DNA of 64,000 nt, taken from positions 639,897 to 703,896 of the forward strand of contig MU004184.1 of assembly GCA_010093605.1 (NCBI GenBank), written 5' to 3'. A program made the position numbers and the translations under genes. How positions within the stretch are numbered: position 1 is the first letter of the stretch; each line of letters begins with the position of its first letter. Below the pieces are notes generated by a model. The model had not been told where the DNA came from. It saw nothing but the letters and a program-made list of their open reading frames with translations, and did not search any database. The DNA comes from Lophium mytilinum (Eukaryota; Ascomycota; Dothideomycetes; Mytilinidiales; Mytilinidiaceae). Shown here piece after piece: positions 46,031-58,951 of this stretch.

Positions 46031-49000
46031 AAGCATGGGCGCGCGCAATGGGATGGAGATGGGATTCGACATGCGATTCGATAAAGAACAAGCACCTGCG
46101 ACGGGCCGGACCGCTGCATGTTGGTTCACAGGCCTCGGGATGAATTCGTCATTCGGAGCCATGATGGCATTATTGCATGATGGGAGAACAAACTACTGAG
46201 AGTGTCCGAGCACGCTTAGCTTGAGAGATGGCGGAAGACGGGTATGGTGCTATTAGTACAGATATAGCGCGTGTCGAAGCGTGGGATGAGATGGAAGCTT
46301 CCGGCATGGAATTGGACTGGATTGGAATTGTCGGTGAAGATATGGGAGCTCATCAACGATGTTACCTTCAGCTGTTAGAAATAGGCCTTCACTATATGAT
46401 TCCGCTTCTACTCTTGTACATAGGAATCGAAATGATCTACCGACTGTATAGAGTGGTAGTAAGTGGGATAGTGGGATAGTGGGTGGATAGCTCGAGTCAA
46501 TTCACGATGCTTTATCTCGGCCCTATCGAGCACGGTGCCCGCTTAGGGAAAGATAGCAAGTCGCACACTAGCAGCTATGCACCCCAAATGCAGGGAGTTA
46601 ACGCCTTATCTGCCAGATGTGCAGCGTCCCCAGACATCTGGTTCGACGGAGTCGATCCGATGCTGCAGGTCATCCTGACTGTCAACAAGGAGCACTCCGA
46701 TAAGATTGCCCAGGAGCTGTGATAGGAAGCTGGCGCTGGCAGCTCGAGGTCCGTGGTGTCGTCGTGGCCCCTGTTTTACCGTTGGCAGACTGCGCAGTGA
46801 CGATACGGGCGAGATCATTGGTAGCAGCGCGAGCTGGCCGTTATCAAGAAAAAGATAAGCTATCGATTCGCAAGCCTGGACGTCGGTGAGGTGCGCGCGC
46901 ACGGAACCTCGAACGTGTGTATATAAGGCGAAGGTCGCCTGCGTTCATGTTCTAGAAAGGATCTCGTCATGTTCGACCAGTATGACTTCGGTTTTGGTGT
47001 TGCTCATCCGCTCTTCGTACCTGCGTCTTGGAACCTAGCCGGATTCGAATGTCACGCCTACCTACTTGGACGCACCACTCTGGACCCAGGACTCATATGC
47101 CTACTTGTGCCTCTCCATGACCATGGGTCCGTGGACTATCGATTTGCCCAGGGAATCTAAGATTGGAATTTGGAAGGGACTGGCAGGGGTCACGTGCTGG
47201 TTAGTGAGAGGTCACGGGATATGGGATTGGGGTTGAGGAAAAGTGGGAGGGCGGAGGCGGGGCGGGAGGACCGGGACGACAACAGCTCGACGACGACGAC
47301 TCCCACACCCACATCCTTCATCTCGTCGTCGACATGCCGGCTTCTGCGGGAGGACGCCTAATGCGTGCAGCCGTCGTTCGACACGCTCTGATCGGTGAGC
47401 GTTGGCCTGCAGACAATTATTTGGATTTCCAGGATGTGAGGCAGGAATGAGACACGCCCCCCACGCTCTATCCCGCGCGCTCATCTCCAGGAGACGCACT
47501 TCGGGCAGCTGCCCTTGCCACTGTCCGGCTATGTTCCCCCCGGCGCAGTTGGCGTGCATTTCTGCGGCATCGGCGGTACTCTAGAGGGACGGCTGGACTT
47601 GACTGGAGAGGATGGGCGCCATATACTCCGAATGGATATGTATGTACGCGCACGCCCGGAGTCCTTACACCTTGCTGCCTATGTCCGCGGTCAGCATGCA
47701 GTGGCGAAGCAAGAGCAAAGGGGTTGCTGTTGTCGGTGGTTCAGCGGCTGTGAGGATGTAAGTAGCATGCTAGCAGAAAGGTAAGTTTGTTGGCGACGTG
47801 TTTTCGCAGTACGGCAGAACGGCGACCTGCCTGCAGTGAGCACGGGAGCTGGACACGGCAACGGGAATTGTCGGCTCAGGTTGATTGATGCATATCGGCT
47901 CCGCACACCCTGGCGCGCTGACCTGCAGATTTGCGAGGTGGTGGCTTGAGCGTGCAGGGACTCGGCTGCATCCATGCTCGCTGCGACCCCCACGCGTCTA
48001 AAGCATCCGATGGACATTGGGAGTGGAGTTACCCCTCCTGCGCGTCCGGGCCGAGTCGTGTTTCTAGCACTGCACTGGGGATGATGAGGGCGGGCGACGA
48101 AGCCGCCTCTGTCTCTCCACTGGTAATCCCAACATGAACGCGCGCGGCGACATTGACAGAGTGGGCGTAGACTCCGGCAACTTGTCTGCTAGACTGCAGG
48201 AGCTGGCTTGCTCGCTGCCAAGGGGTCGGCTGTTGCGTGGCCGTTGGGATTGGCTGCAGCCGTTGGAGATCAGCATGTGAAATGCCCCACGAGATCTGCC
48301 TCTAGACGCGAGACACCGGCGGGTGGACGACACACGACGTCGCTCGTCTCACACCTGGGCGGTCCATGAATCGCGGCCTCGAGGGCCGATTTTTATGCTC
48401 AACACGCTGTGCCCAAGTCCAGAGCTCACCAGCATCACAACAATCGCATCTCGAGTCTCCTGCATCTAGGCCTTGACCCTGCGATGTAATACCGTTGCAG
48501 AGACCCTGTCGCTCGAAGCCGCCAGGCTATATCTCGCAAGTTGCAGCGGACCGCCGCCTCTGGCCCTGGTCCTGGGCGAGCTAGCCTCGCTCCGTGGAAC
48601 ATAAAGTGGCAGTCGGACACGGTCTGAAGTGGCCTGGAGAGCCATCAGGCCTGCCAAAATTGGCGTTGTAAAATTTTCGAACGCATTTCGGAGGACCTCG
48701 AACGGTGCCAGGCAAGTGTGCGCAAGCATGGAAAGCGTATATACTTTTAGGTTTCAGATTAGAACCACAGGCGCGTCCATTGCCACTTTTTGATCGAGGG
48801 AGCCTGCTAGACTCTCGCTATGCCTTCCAGAATAGCCTGAAGGGGGCGCGATCTCCAATCCTAGAGCCGATCTGACAGGGACCCTGCATCCTGGCCGTAT
48901 GTTCAAAAGCAAAGCGTGATGCTCAGCCAACAACGGACGATGCAATAGCCGCTTGGGGGAACCACGGAGCGGGAGCCTGGGTGGGTAGTGGGTGCATGTT

Positions 49001-51231
49001 CGTGGAGACGTTTGGGCTGGAGATGCGGAGCGCGCGGTGTTGGACGTGGTCAGCTTGTCGTGTGGCGAAGCCTCTCTTCGCTGCTCAGTAATAGCAATGA
49101 AACAGAGCGATGTCGACCCGGCCATCCGCGATTATTTCCCAGCTGCCCAGTTCTGAGAAGGGCGAACACGTCTCAGGGCCAATGGACCCTTTGAAGCGCC
49201 CAGTAGTTCACGGTGAGTACAGTCCAGATCGCCGTCTTTGCCCCAGGCCCAGAAGGGCGTCGTGGTGGGCGTCTTCCAAAGCAATTGCGCGCACTGTGAT
49301 TGGCACCGCGACCGCCCGCTGGTTTGGATCCGGTGCGCAGGATGTCTCCAAGCCTGCGCCTCTGCTTCCAGCGTTGGATTACGCGGCGTGTGATTGGCGA
49401 TAGCGTTGCGGCACGTCAACGAACAATGAAGAGCCGTGGCACGACGCTCTGGTCGGACAAGCAGACGTGCGCACAATAAGGCTATTGAAAAGAGGGTCCA
49501 AAACGTGGACAAGACCACGCGAGGTCCCGGGAGGGCCTCGGGTGTTTGAGGAAGAGGGGAAACATCGGCCTGTCTGGTGGGCGGAAGCGCGAAGTGGGAA
49601 ATGCCGTGGTGTTGAGGCTGGCTCCCGGCACGACGGCTGCTTTGGGCAACGGAAGCTCTGAACGACGTGGTCTTCCTTGCTGGCCTGGCCCGCGGTGGAG
49701 CCCGCAGCAACAATACGGCTTTGGGCCTGCGGGCTTTGAGCTGGTGTGAATCCTGAGTGTTGCAGCGTCTTGAAGAGCCCCACCTGATGCTGAAGAGAGC
49801 GGCGCCCCGAGTCGTCCTGCGTCGACGCCGCTGGGGTCAGCTGTATGCAGACGAAGGTGACTGGATCGGCCGGCTGGGTCTCCGACATGGTGCGCCGTCT
49901 TGAGTCGCTTGGCTGTGGTGTCTGTACGGCGGTGCCCTAATTCCCTCCCAGCGTTGTCGAGGGATAGCGCGTGGCAGAGGGACTGCCCTGTCTCGAGATC
50001 AGCCGTGACGGACGCGATGGAGGTCCGGCGGCTTCATGCCGTATGATGTATGGGCTGCCGTCGTACCAGCTTGGAGGCGAGGGTGATCGTCCAGCGGAGG
50101 AGCGCCAGATCGAGAGGCGGATCGAGATGCTTGGCACCAACGGCTGGAGTCGCAACGGCCCCGTAACTGCGTCTATCTCTGGGTATCCTGGGCGCCTGGG
50201 TTTTGCAGAGCGCGGGCGGAGGCAGCTGCGGCTCTGGCTCTCTGGTTCCGAGCATTTCGAGGCCGTTGTGGTACCGCGATTTGGAAGCCGTCGTGACGTC
50301 TGCGGACAGCCTCGCCGTCTGCTCCCAGGGCCTGCAGCTACTCTGCAGTCGAGAGGCCTCCTCTGGCAGGGAGCGGCTAGTTGCATGCCCAGCAACCGCT
50401 TTGGAGTGCAACTCTGCCCGCCTGTGTGGCCCTCCGTGCCCTCGTATGACGCCAACGGACGAAGCTTGACTCCAGCGGCCTCCACCGCGTACGCCCCATC
50501 CACACGCTTCGCGGCGGGCACTGCGAGCGCCGGCGCGTGTCTTTGTCCACCCACGGCCCCCCTCTGTGGAGGGACCCAGTGTGCCAGTACCCAAACTGTG
50601 GAGGTTGCTGCCCAGGCGTGGTCGTAGTCGCGGTCGTCGGCCACCTTGCCATAGTGTTCTATTTCACTCGTCTGGCCGTGCTCCTGCTCTGTGACGCTGT
50701 CTTCTACTCTTGCCCCCGCATCGCCATCGCCAACCTCACCATCCTCACCACCACCACGCCTGCAGGCTCCCCTGCGCATCCACTCGCTCGGCTTGCGCCT
50801 GAAGAAACCTGGAGCAGCGGGGCGCCACTCGTCTGCTCATTCGGCCCCCCAGGGCCCCAGTCCCCCCACGCGCGGCACCAGCACGCTCCACCAGGCCACT
50901 CGCCGCCTGCAGAAGGCCCGAGAGCGCGCAAAGGCGTTCGCACCGCTGTCATTGAGGCCGCGCCCAGTCTGCAAACCGCCTGCTAGGCCCGCTGCAGCAG
51001 CAGGCCGGTCGCTGCTAGTCCAGCATCTGAAATTGTCCCGACCGAGCTCGACGCCCTCACGCCGCTGACCTGGCCGCGACCGCACAGAGCAGCCCGTCAC
51101 GCTGCCGAACGGACGCTGCCTCCCGTGGGCTGCGCAGCGCAAAAGCAAAACTCCAACAATTGATTCCCCAGCATTTCGCTGCTGCCGTCCAACAGTCGCG
51201 TGCGCCCCCGGCTTTGCGCAACACCACCACT
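46031..51231. other. 5.2 kb upstream of AreA without a convincing gene
   Basis: The right three quarters is GC-rich and shows overlapping open frames up to 280 codons on both strands, none with family motifs, coherent splice extension or plausible composition. One weak candidate is a 63-codon frame at 46969-47160 behind a TATATAAGG word. Long upstream regions and long leaders are common for nitrogen GATA genes, so part of this may be AreA promoter and 5' leader. Confidence 0.5.
46969..47160 (+). CDS. Weak candidate: 63-residue open frame behind a TATA box
   Basis: An ATG-started frame of 63 codons begins 41 bp after TATATAAGG (46920-46928). The peptide (MFDQYDFGFGVAHPLFVPAS at the start) has no signal peptide, membrane segment or known motif. 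The promoter-like spacing is the only support; it may be chance. Confidence 0.2.
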   Translation: MFDQYDFGFGVAHPLFVPASWNLAGFECHAYLLGRTTLDPGLICLLVPLHDHGSVDYRFAQGI

Positions 51232-54115
51232 ATGTCTGGGGCACAATATGCGGAGCGTGGGGGAGCCCTGCGCCCTGCCCAAAGCGACCACTTTGACGCA
51301 CCCGCCGATCCTGTCTTCTTCTCTACATCCTCTTCTCCCAGACTCTTCCGCCTCCCCTCAGGCCCCTTCGACAACGACTCGGGCGACTCGTCGGCCGTCC
51401 AGTCCCTCACCTCAGCCAGCACGCTGGACAGCAAGCTGGATTTCCCACCCTCCGATGCCGCTGCTCGCCAGGGCATGCTCGCAGACAGCTTCTTCCCGAC
51501 CTGGAGCAACGATGCGGCCGGCGCCAATCTAGACAACCCGGAGGAGATGCAGAAGAATGACCCTCTAGCCACCCAGATATGGAAACTGTATAGCAAGGCC
51601 AAGACGCAGTTGCCCAACGCGGAGCGCATGGAAAATCTGACCTGGCGAATGATGGCCATGAGCATGAAGCGCGCTGAACTGGATCGCAGAGGGTTCGTCC
51701 GCCTTGACCCAGCAGCTACTTGTCATTTGAACCCAGGGCCGTGTTAACAGCAGTGCCTCCAGATTGTCGCGATCCAACTCCTCCTTCACACCCTCCGCGG
51801 GCTCCATGTCGGCGCCCAGCGGCATTGCGCAGCTGCGAAAATCCGTCGACCAGCAGGCGCACGCCCAGGCGCAGCAGCCGCAGGCCGATGCGATGAATCT
51901 GGACGATTTTATATTCCCTTCGTCGGTTGCGTCGCCCGCGGGTTTATCTCCGTCGCCGTCGAATGAACGCACAGCCTCGTCCAATACTACTGCACCGGGC
52001 ATACCGATAAGGAAGACTAGCCAGATGGCCGATCAAAACCACCACCTCGCCCGCGCATCAGCCCCGTCTGTTCCCCCAACCATCTCAAGAGAGCACGACT
52101 TTGGATACATCCAACGGCACGTGCGCAAAACAAGTATCGATGAACGACGGGTCAGTACTTGCCTTTTTCTTCGCCCTACCACCCTCTCATTCCTTATCTA
52201 ACAGCACCAGCCTCGCAAGCGACCAGCGGAGAACTCCCCACAGGTTCCCGCCGTTAACAGCATCATGATACCCAATGAGCCCGAAGCAGACGCGGCTCTC
52301 CATCACTATACCCTAGACCAGCCAATGCATCCCCCCACCTTCCAGCATCACGGCTCTCAGCCACAGGTACCCTACTCCATCGACACCTTCCAACTGCAAG
52401 ACGATCCCATTATTAGCTCCGCTGGCCCGTTCCAGCAGCAGTTCACCTTCTCTCCCGTTGGCTCGCCTATGATGGCCCAAGGTGGCCCATACTCTGCCAT
52501 GTATAACCCTAACTCGATGGGCTCTTCACTAAACTCTGCCGACTACTACTCCCCTCCTGGCTCTGCGTATCCATCCACCGTGTCGACGCCCCAGCCAATG
52601 GCTGAAGGCGATGGCCAGATGTACTTCGATCGCAATGGCATGGACATCCGCCAACCGCACAATCTCCCCAGCCAGTACGGACCGCATCGACCCTCGGGTT
52701 TGTCTAACGCGATGCAGCCACAGTACATCTTTAACCCAAGCGGCGAGACCATCTTCAGTGCAGTCACCAGTGCTGCACCCCCGACACCATTCTCAGCTCC
52801 CGCCTTCCATCAACCAAACCATGTTGACCCGTCGCACGTCCTGCACCAAGACTTCCCGTCGCGGTCGGATACTCTCCAGAGCTCTCGGCACGACAACATG
52901 TTCTCGTTCGGAGCTGACTCTGACAACGAAGAAGATGAGGGTGGTGCATTCCCCGATCGCACTATGCCCATGCAAGCCGAGTACTCCCCCATGGATGACG
53001 GGCCGTTGGACTTTAGCAATGGCTTCCAGTGGGAGACGAGTCTGTCGAACCAATTCAACCCTGTCCCGGCTCGCTACCCGGCGGGGCCCCCACGCAAGCA
53101 GGTGACAATTGGGCCAACGGAAATGGTGCCTTCACCGCAAGACCACTGGAGCCCTGGAGGCAGCCTTGGCCGTACCCATGGCTCTGCCGCGTCAGTCAGC
53201 GACATCCGCAATCGTGGCAACGACCCGAGACGGCAGAAAATACCCCGCACCAGTTCCACTCCCAACGCTGCTGGCCTCGCGCAGCAGCAAGCGATGCATG
53301 GCCGGCCGCAGTCATCGCCAAGCTCACCTCCAGAATCCGGCTTCAGTTCCGCGGCACCTTCGCGGCCTACCAGTCCGGGAGGGACCAAACAGGGTGATCA
53401 GAACGGCGTGCCGACGACGTGTACGAACTGCTTCACTCAGACTACCCCGTTATGGCGACGAAACCCCGAAGGGCATCCCCTGTGCAATGCCTGTGGTCTC
53501 TTCTTGAAGCTGCATGGTGTTGTGCGGCCACTATCGCTCAAGACGGATGTCATCAAGAAGCGCAATAGAGGAAGCGGCAACACCGTTCCTGTTGGCACAG
53601 CATCAACACGCTCGTCCAAGAAAGCATCTCGCAAAAACTCTCTTGCACAGACACCGGTCACCACTCCCACGTCTGCAAAAGCGAGTGGTGGCGATTCAGA
53701 GTCGCCAAAGTCTACAGGGTCTGGCGGCGGAAACTCGGCCCCGAATGCCTCAGGCATATCTGGCGGCGCTGCAGGACTCAACAAGAGTGGCGTGGTCCCA
53801 ATTGCCCCAGGGCCGCCAAAACCGCAGAGCGCTGGGGCAGGCTCTAACCAAAACCGCAGTGGCAACGCTCCTCCAAAGAAGGCCCGTCGGCTAAGCAAAT
53901 CTGGTATGATGGAGTTTGAGATGGGTGATGCCGACGACACCAGCGGAAAGATAGCGGCACCGCCGACCGTCCGGAAGAAGGAGTCGGCGCCAATGATCCC
54001 GCCCAATATTGGCAGCCAGAATATGGGCAGTTTGCCCATGGGTGCGATGGGACAGGGTCTCGCAACAGGAGTCAGCGGGCCCCAGGAATGGGAATGGCTC
54101 ACAATGAGCTTGTGA
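51232..54115 (+). CDS. areA: AreA/NIT2-type GATA transcription factor, global nitrogen regulator
   Basis: Three exons (51232-51692, 51751-52150, 52205-54115) encode about 923 residues. The N-terminal AreA block is present ([20 protein letters not shown], then [18 protein letters not shown]), as is a central [13 protein letters not shown]-like stretch across intron 2. The single class-IVa zinc finger at about 693-717 has CX2C-X17-CX2C spacing ([18 protein letters not shown]). The C-terminus is WEWLTMSL, the tail that in known AreA contacts the repressor NmrA. Role: activates nitrogen catabolic genes under limitation and binds HGATAR sites. The borders of intron 1 are uncertain: 51693-51750 has the better donor, but 51697-51736 also keeps the frame. 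Confidence 0.95.
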
Positions 54116-55698
54116 AGTGTCAAAAGACACACTCATCAAGCTCCCCAGCACATCGTACTGCACGTTTTCGCCGCGTGTTGACGAGGACCGGGGTTCGAAT
54201 GCCTCGGTGATGCCTCTTCCAATTGCAACACCTACGATGGCTTCAAGGCGGTTGACATTGTCCTGCCATTACTGTCTGAACCGGTTGTTTGCAAACTCCC
54301 ACCGCCAGGCTTCCCGTTCATCAACACATGCATTGTTTGCGACATTTGGCTTGTGGCGTTCAGGTGTTCTGTACTTGCTTTTGATTTTGGGAGGGCCGGG
54401 TGGTTTGCGAGTGCAGCGATTCCAGAGCTCGATCTGTCAGTCCCTACCATCATTGATTCCCCCCTCGCGACACGTTCGTGCTTTCCAAAGCTATGGTTCT
54501 GGCTGGCAGATTCTTCATGATACCTCGGATCATCTTGTTGGGGAGGTCTTATAGAGCGGTTTTGGTATTCTTCAGAGCGACATTACACAACACCCTACTG
54601 GCTATCACCTACTCAACCCGCTGGGTGAAGGAGGCAGGCGCTTCACACCGGCATCAATCACATCACTACACTACACTACTACTACCATCGAGCGCGAGAA
54701 ATTCTTGCGTCGCCACTTCCGGGACCGCGGTTAGGCACTCCCAATCTACCGCAGAGAGCATCTAATCACGAGAGGGTGGGTAATGAGTTCGACGGGTCGG
54801 GTTTATATCCTTTTCCTTTTCAAGCTGCATGAATCTAATGAATTTGCGTGTTTGAGTGATTCCCTTAGATCAATGGTGTTTGCTGTTTGCTACTTGCTCT
54901 GATTCTCCACTTCTTTATGGGATTGTGCTGTTCTGTGTGAGCTGGAATGCAATGGAAATGGGTACATAGATGGCCATTGTGCAGCGTGGGGTTATTACTA
55001 CATTGGAGGCAGATGGGATGGAATGACTGCTCATGCCGATGTCAGGGGCTGAACTGGGGGCTATGTTTTCATGGATCTGGCCAATAACGCTAATTGAATT
55101 CAGGGCCTGGCAGGAGGGCATGTAGTAGTAACAACATGGCTGTGCTTAGCATATGCCTTTTGTTTTATCGTTTTCTTTAATGCTTACCTACGATGTGCAG
55201 CCTGTCTATAGTAATCTCTGTGGGGTGCCAATTTCTGGTCCAGTTTGAAGAATCACGGAGTTTGACTCCTCAGTACCTCAGCATATCACATCTGCAATAT
55301 GCTCAATTTGCGGCTCAAGGTGGAACGTCGAATGCGTTTAAATTGGATACGTTGGACCCTTGATTGGCCGAAGGGCGAGGTAGGTATTAGACTGGCTCCT
55401 ATTTATACATTCCTCCGACGACGGCCCGATTTTAACGGTCTCTACATTTAAGTTCGAATCTCATCGCAAACCGAGCAGACCAATCCGACTTCCTAACGTG
55501 TGTCTCCCAAGGTGACTAAATTGAGTAAAGCCTTTTGCTGACGTTCGGGAGCCAAGCTACGAAGCCAAGCTGGGAAGCCCATGCTGCATCTGTATCTCTA
55601 TCAATATTTTGAAGCCCCTCCAAATCCAAGCTCATACCCATATAAAGTCCACAATTACACAGCATAACGTTGAGAATCATCAGCGAGGTAATCGATCG
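54116..55698. other. Convergent intergenic region, AreA 3' flank
   Basis: About 1.6 kb between converging genes. Probably includes a long AreA 3' untranslated region; no supported gene or repeat. Confidence 0.5.
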
Positions 55699-56934
55699 TC
55701 AACCTTCGGGCTCCACTAACGGCACAGTAGATAGCATCCAATCCTCTGTAGAGGCATCTCCAGAATGCGGTCGCATCTTTCCGTGAAACACATACACATC
55801 AACAGTTTCCGTAGGCTTTTCCTCGTCCCCAGGAACTTGGAGGGCGGTCTGGCACCCGATGGCGAAGCCGGCATCCGTCATCAATTCGAAGAAGACAGCT
55901 TCGCTGGAATGGCGCACCTTCATGGCAACCAACACGATGGCTCTGGGAGACCTGTTTACCAGTGCAGAGAGCGTGCGGACGAGCGAAGGGCTGCTGTCCG
56001 CATTGTACGTACAGTCGGCTACGATTATCAGGTCCAGGGCTTTGCTCTGAACGTCTCGAGGGAGGGGCTCGTCCCAATCCAGGGTTGTGAATGAGACTGA
56101 CGATGACATGGCTGGCTTCATGATTTCAATGTTCCTAGCCACTATTTCTTCGGCTTCTGCGAGGTCCGTAAGGAGCACTTCACAGTCTGGGACGCTCTGC
56201 GCAAGGCCAATGCCAACCTGAGCCATATCAGTATAGCAGGGGTTTAGCAAAAGCCTCATATAAGATCTCTTACGATTCCACACCCTGTCCCAAGCTCCAA
56301 AACACGAAGTTTCTTGTAGGTAGCAGAACTCAATACGCGCTCCAATATGTCCAGCCCATTGGCTTGGAGTGATACTACGCGGTCGAGATAGGCTGAGAGC
56401 GCGATGCCGGCATCCCTGAGCAAATTTAGAAGCTGTTGACGACCAACAGACAAAGGAAGGCTACCATAGGTGCCGTGCTATACTCTCGCCGGTCTCCTCC
56501 CATATACTCAGTGTCCGATTGTTCAACGGCATAAAACGTCTCTCAACTTTCTTCTCGGCGATATAAAGGCCGCTCGGGGGATCGATGATCCCACTCCATG
56601 CTGAAACAAGGCTGGGCAAGTCTGCATTCAGACTATAGTGCACCTCGAAATGATCCGACTCGGGGCTTCCTTTGAGGCTCACATGGAGTTGGGCCGGCCA
56701 TTCAATATCGGTGTGGCCTGTATCAAAAGCGACTGGGAGCGACCGCATGCCGCTCGTCCATTTTAGGACCTTGCGGAGGGCGATCTCGCCATCTGCATCA
56801 GCTGAACAGAGGGAGGCAACCAGGATGACATCTTCTGCCAGGAACGAATCGCCCAAGTCGGACGTGATGGTGATTAGAGCGCTCAAGGTGGTGCCTTGCA
56901 GGCGGGGCGGTTTGAGAAAGCGAATATACCGCAT
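55699..56934 (-). CDS. Family-16 (METTL21-like) protein methyltransferase
   Basis: Three exons (56934-56465, 56415-56274, 56217-55699) encode 376 residues. Introns are 49 and 56 nt. The N-terminal 150 residues are family-variable. The SAM-binding motif I crosses the second intron as LELGTGCGIVGIGLAQ. An acidic motif II follows (LLTDLAEAEEIVARN), then the D-x-x-Y type motif VADCTYN, characteristic of lysine methyltransferases of this group. The conserved RHLWDAGIALSAYL precedes motif I. Known members methylate elongation factors, chaperones or other proteins. The substrate here cannot be told from sequence. It is divergent from the gene at 57470. Confidence 0.88.
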
Positions 56935-57469
56935 CGCGGATTGCGGACGTGTGTGAAAATGAAGTTTTTGGTCTCTTTAAAGTGCCTCCGAGGGCGAATA
57001 TGTATGACGTCGAGTCGACCCAATTCACTTCAAAGCGTCAAGCCACTGCCGTTAGTTGCGAGAAGCTGCTGATGTGCCTACTACTCAACGGGTGCTTTGC
57101 GAATGGATAGTTCTGGAGTCGAAGTCTGCATGTGACGGGCATCGTGGTGAATATGGCCCCACGTCGCGGTAGGTTTCAAAAGCGCCTTTGAGGATTTTGT
57201 GACCGACGTGCCTTTGTGTGCTGGAGCTAGATTCCAAGGTTGCTAGTATAGTTCTTGTAACTTTGAAGTCGACGAAAAGCCACATATCTACCCACGTTCC
57301 CAGCCATCTTCTTTCTTAGTGGAGGTTTCGTGGCCGTGCCTCCAGCTTGCTCCCCGCGCGGCTCTTTCACGGCACGCCTCGCGCCTCGCTCAACATCACA
57401 CCCACCCACACCTCGAGCTATCGCGACCTCCATGTATCGCAGGCCGGCACCTGCCCGCCCGCATCTGCA
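56935..57469. promoter_or_regulatory. Divergent promoter region
   Basis: About 535 bp between the methyltransferase and the gene starting at 57470. The right 150 bp is C-rich and open in the downstream reading frame, so a start further upstream (57347) cannot be excluded. Confidence 0.4.
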
Positions 57470-58951
57470 ATGTACCACCGAGGCGATCCACGCTGGACGC
57501 GGCGCGTCGACACCTTTGTGCACGGCATCGAGTCGGCCAACGAGTCGGCCCAGGCCAACCTCTTCACCTTCGCCCACAACTACATAGGGCCCTGTCTGGG
57601 TTCCGTAGGGAACGCCTTCCACTCCTGTACCTCCTCGTGTTTCCCCTCCCGCGACGACCGTCGCCGCCATCGAGGCCGGTCGCGCGGCCGAGCTGAGCTC
57701 AGCTTCGACTTCTATGACGACTGGGAAGAAGACGAGAATGATGGCCTGCTAGGGTGGGGGAACGACGAGCTGGACCGCCTGCTTGCCGGCTCGAGGAGTT
57801 ATGGCGCTGCACAACCTGCGCGACAGCGCGCCATGAGCTATGGCACCAGACGGGACCGCGATGCTCGATTCCCAGGCGGACGCCGGAAAAGCGCTGTACA
57901 GCCTCATGATGGCGGCCCGGATCCTACCATAATCCCCAGCAGTTCCTATTTTGGCTTTTTGGGGAGGCTGCCCTTCAACATTGGGGGCAAGGGGCTTCGA
58001 TACAAGCCATCAGCCGCAGACTTGACCGAACATCCGGGCGCTCTGCGCCGAACGGATGAGGAACAGCCATTAGTGGAAGACAGTGACGAGGACGAGGCCT
58101 CTGGGGAAGGGAGAAAAGGACACAGGCGGAAAAGAAGCCAGACGGCACTCTCAGGACACTCGGGGCACACCACGGACTCGTTGAGCTCAAGAGGAGATCT
58201 CTTTCCCAGCGAGGACGAGGACGACGCTATACCCTTGGACGATGAGTTCACAATGGCGTTAGAGCGGCGGCAAACTGGGCTGGGAATGGACGACACCAGT
58301 AGTGGGAAGACGAAGTCGTCCAAAGCAAGACCGGCTGGTTCTCGCCTGTCGACCCGGACAGTCTCGTCGAGAAGCACGCACGAGTCGGGACGAAGAAACA
58401 GAGCAAATTCGCAAGTTAAACATCGTGATCCGGGGATTGAGGAGGTCCCCTCCTTGTCCGACCTCAAGCAGGAGGACGAGCGTGTGCGACTAGAGGAAGA
58501 AGCGGAGGTCGAGAGGAAACGCCATGAAGCACGTCAAGTAGCCCTCAAGCGGGGGCTGAGTGTGGATCATTTCGTAGTAAGTTATGGGATAGTGGGCACT
58601 GTGTCTTCACCGCTGATGTTTGAATAGCCATCTGAGAGTAAACATGACATTGCGGTACTGTCGCCGTCAAGTTTACCGTCCCAGAAGAGCTCGAACCGTC
58701 AGTTTTCATCTCCTGTGCTTTCTCCACAAACCGTCGAACCCCCGCAAACCCCCGCATCCATGCCATTCCCGACTTTCGACTCTCAAACTGCTCCAGAGAG
58801 CGGTGCCTTTGACATGGAAGGATCAGAGTTCTCAAGTGCTGTCCCGACACCAAACAGGCCGCTCTCACTGAGACACGAACCAGCCCAGAGTCAACCGACT
58901 TCCACGTTTGTTCCCGCGCGACTCCCGCATTTCGCGCCTGGACCGGATTGA
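57470..58951 (+). CDS. Unrecognised acidic/basic protein, conserved N-terminal block
   Basis: Two exons (57470-58576, 58628-58951) encode 476 residues. The start MYHRGDPRWTRRVDTFVHGI is preferred over the upstream ATG at 57347 because the extension is Pro/Ser-rich and poorly protein-like. The N-terminal 120 residues look ordered (ESANESAQANLFTFAHNYIG) and contain a Cys-rich CTSSCFPS that could be lipidated. Then comes DFYDDWEEDENDGLLGWGND, followed by long disordered Ser/Glu/Arg-rich parts and a helical charged stretch (EERVRLEEE-like) before the intron. There is no known domain. I do not recognise it; conservation in filamentous fungi is likely but untested. Confidence 0.75.

Noticed and set aside
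46228-46479. 83-codon frame with a hydrophobic segment
   Set aside because: No signal peptide, no homologue I recognise and no promoter signal; kept out for lack of support.
49937-50779. 280-codon open frame on the minus strand, with a 218-codon frame opposite
   Set aside because: Both are Arg/Pro/Ser/Gly-rich, overlap each other on opposite strands in GC-rich DNA, and show no motif or splice extension. Chance frames are more likely.
54185-54215. Possible tRNA T-loop (ggggttcgaatgcctc)
   Set aside because: No acceptor, D-arm or anticodon arm can be folded around it.
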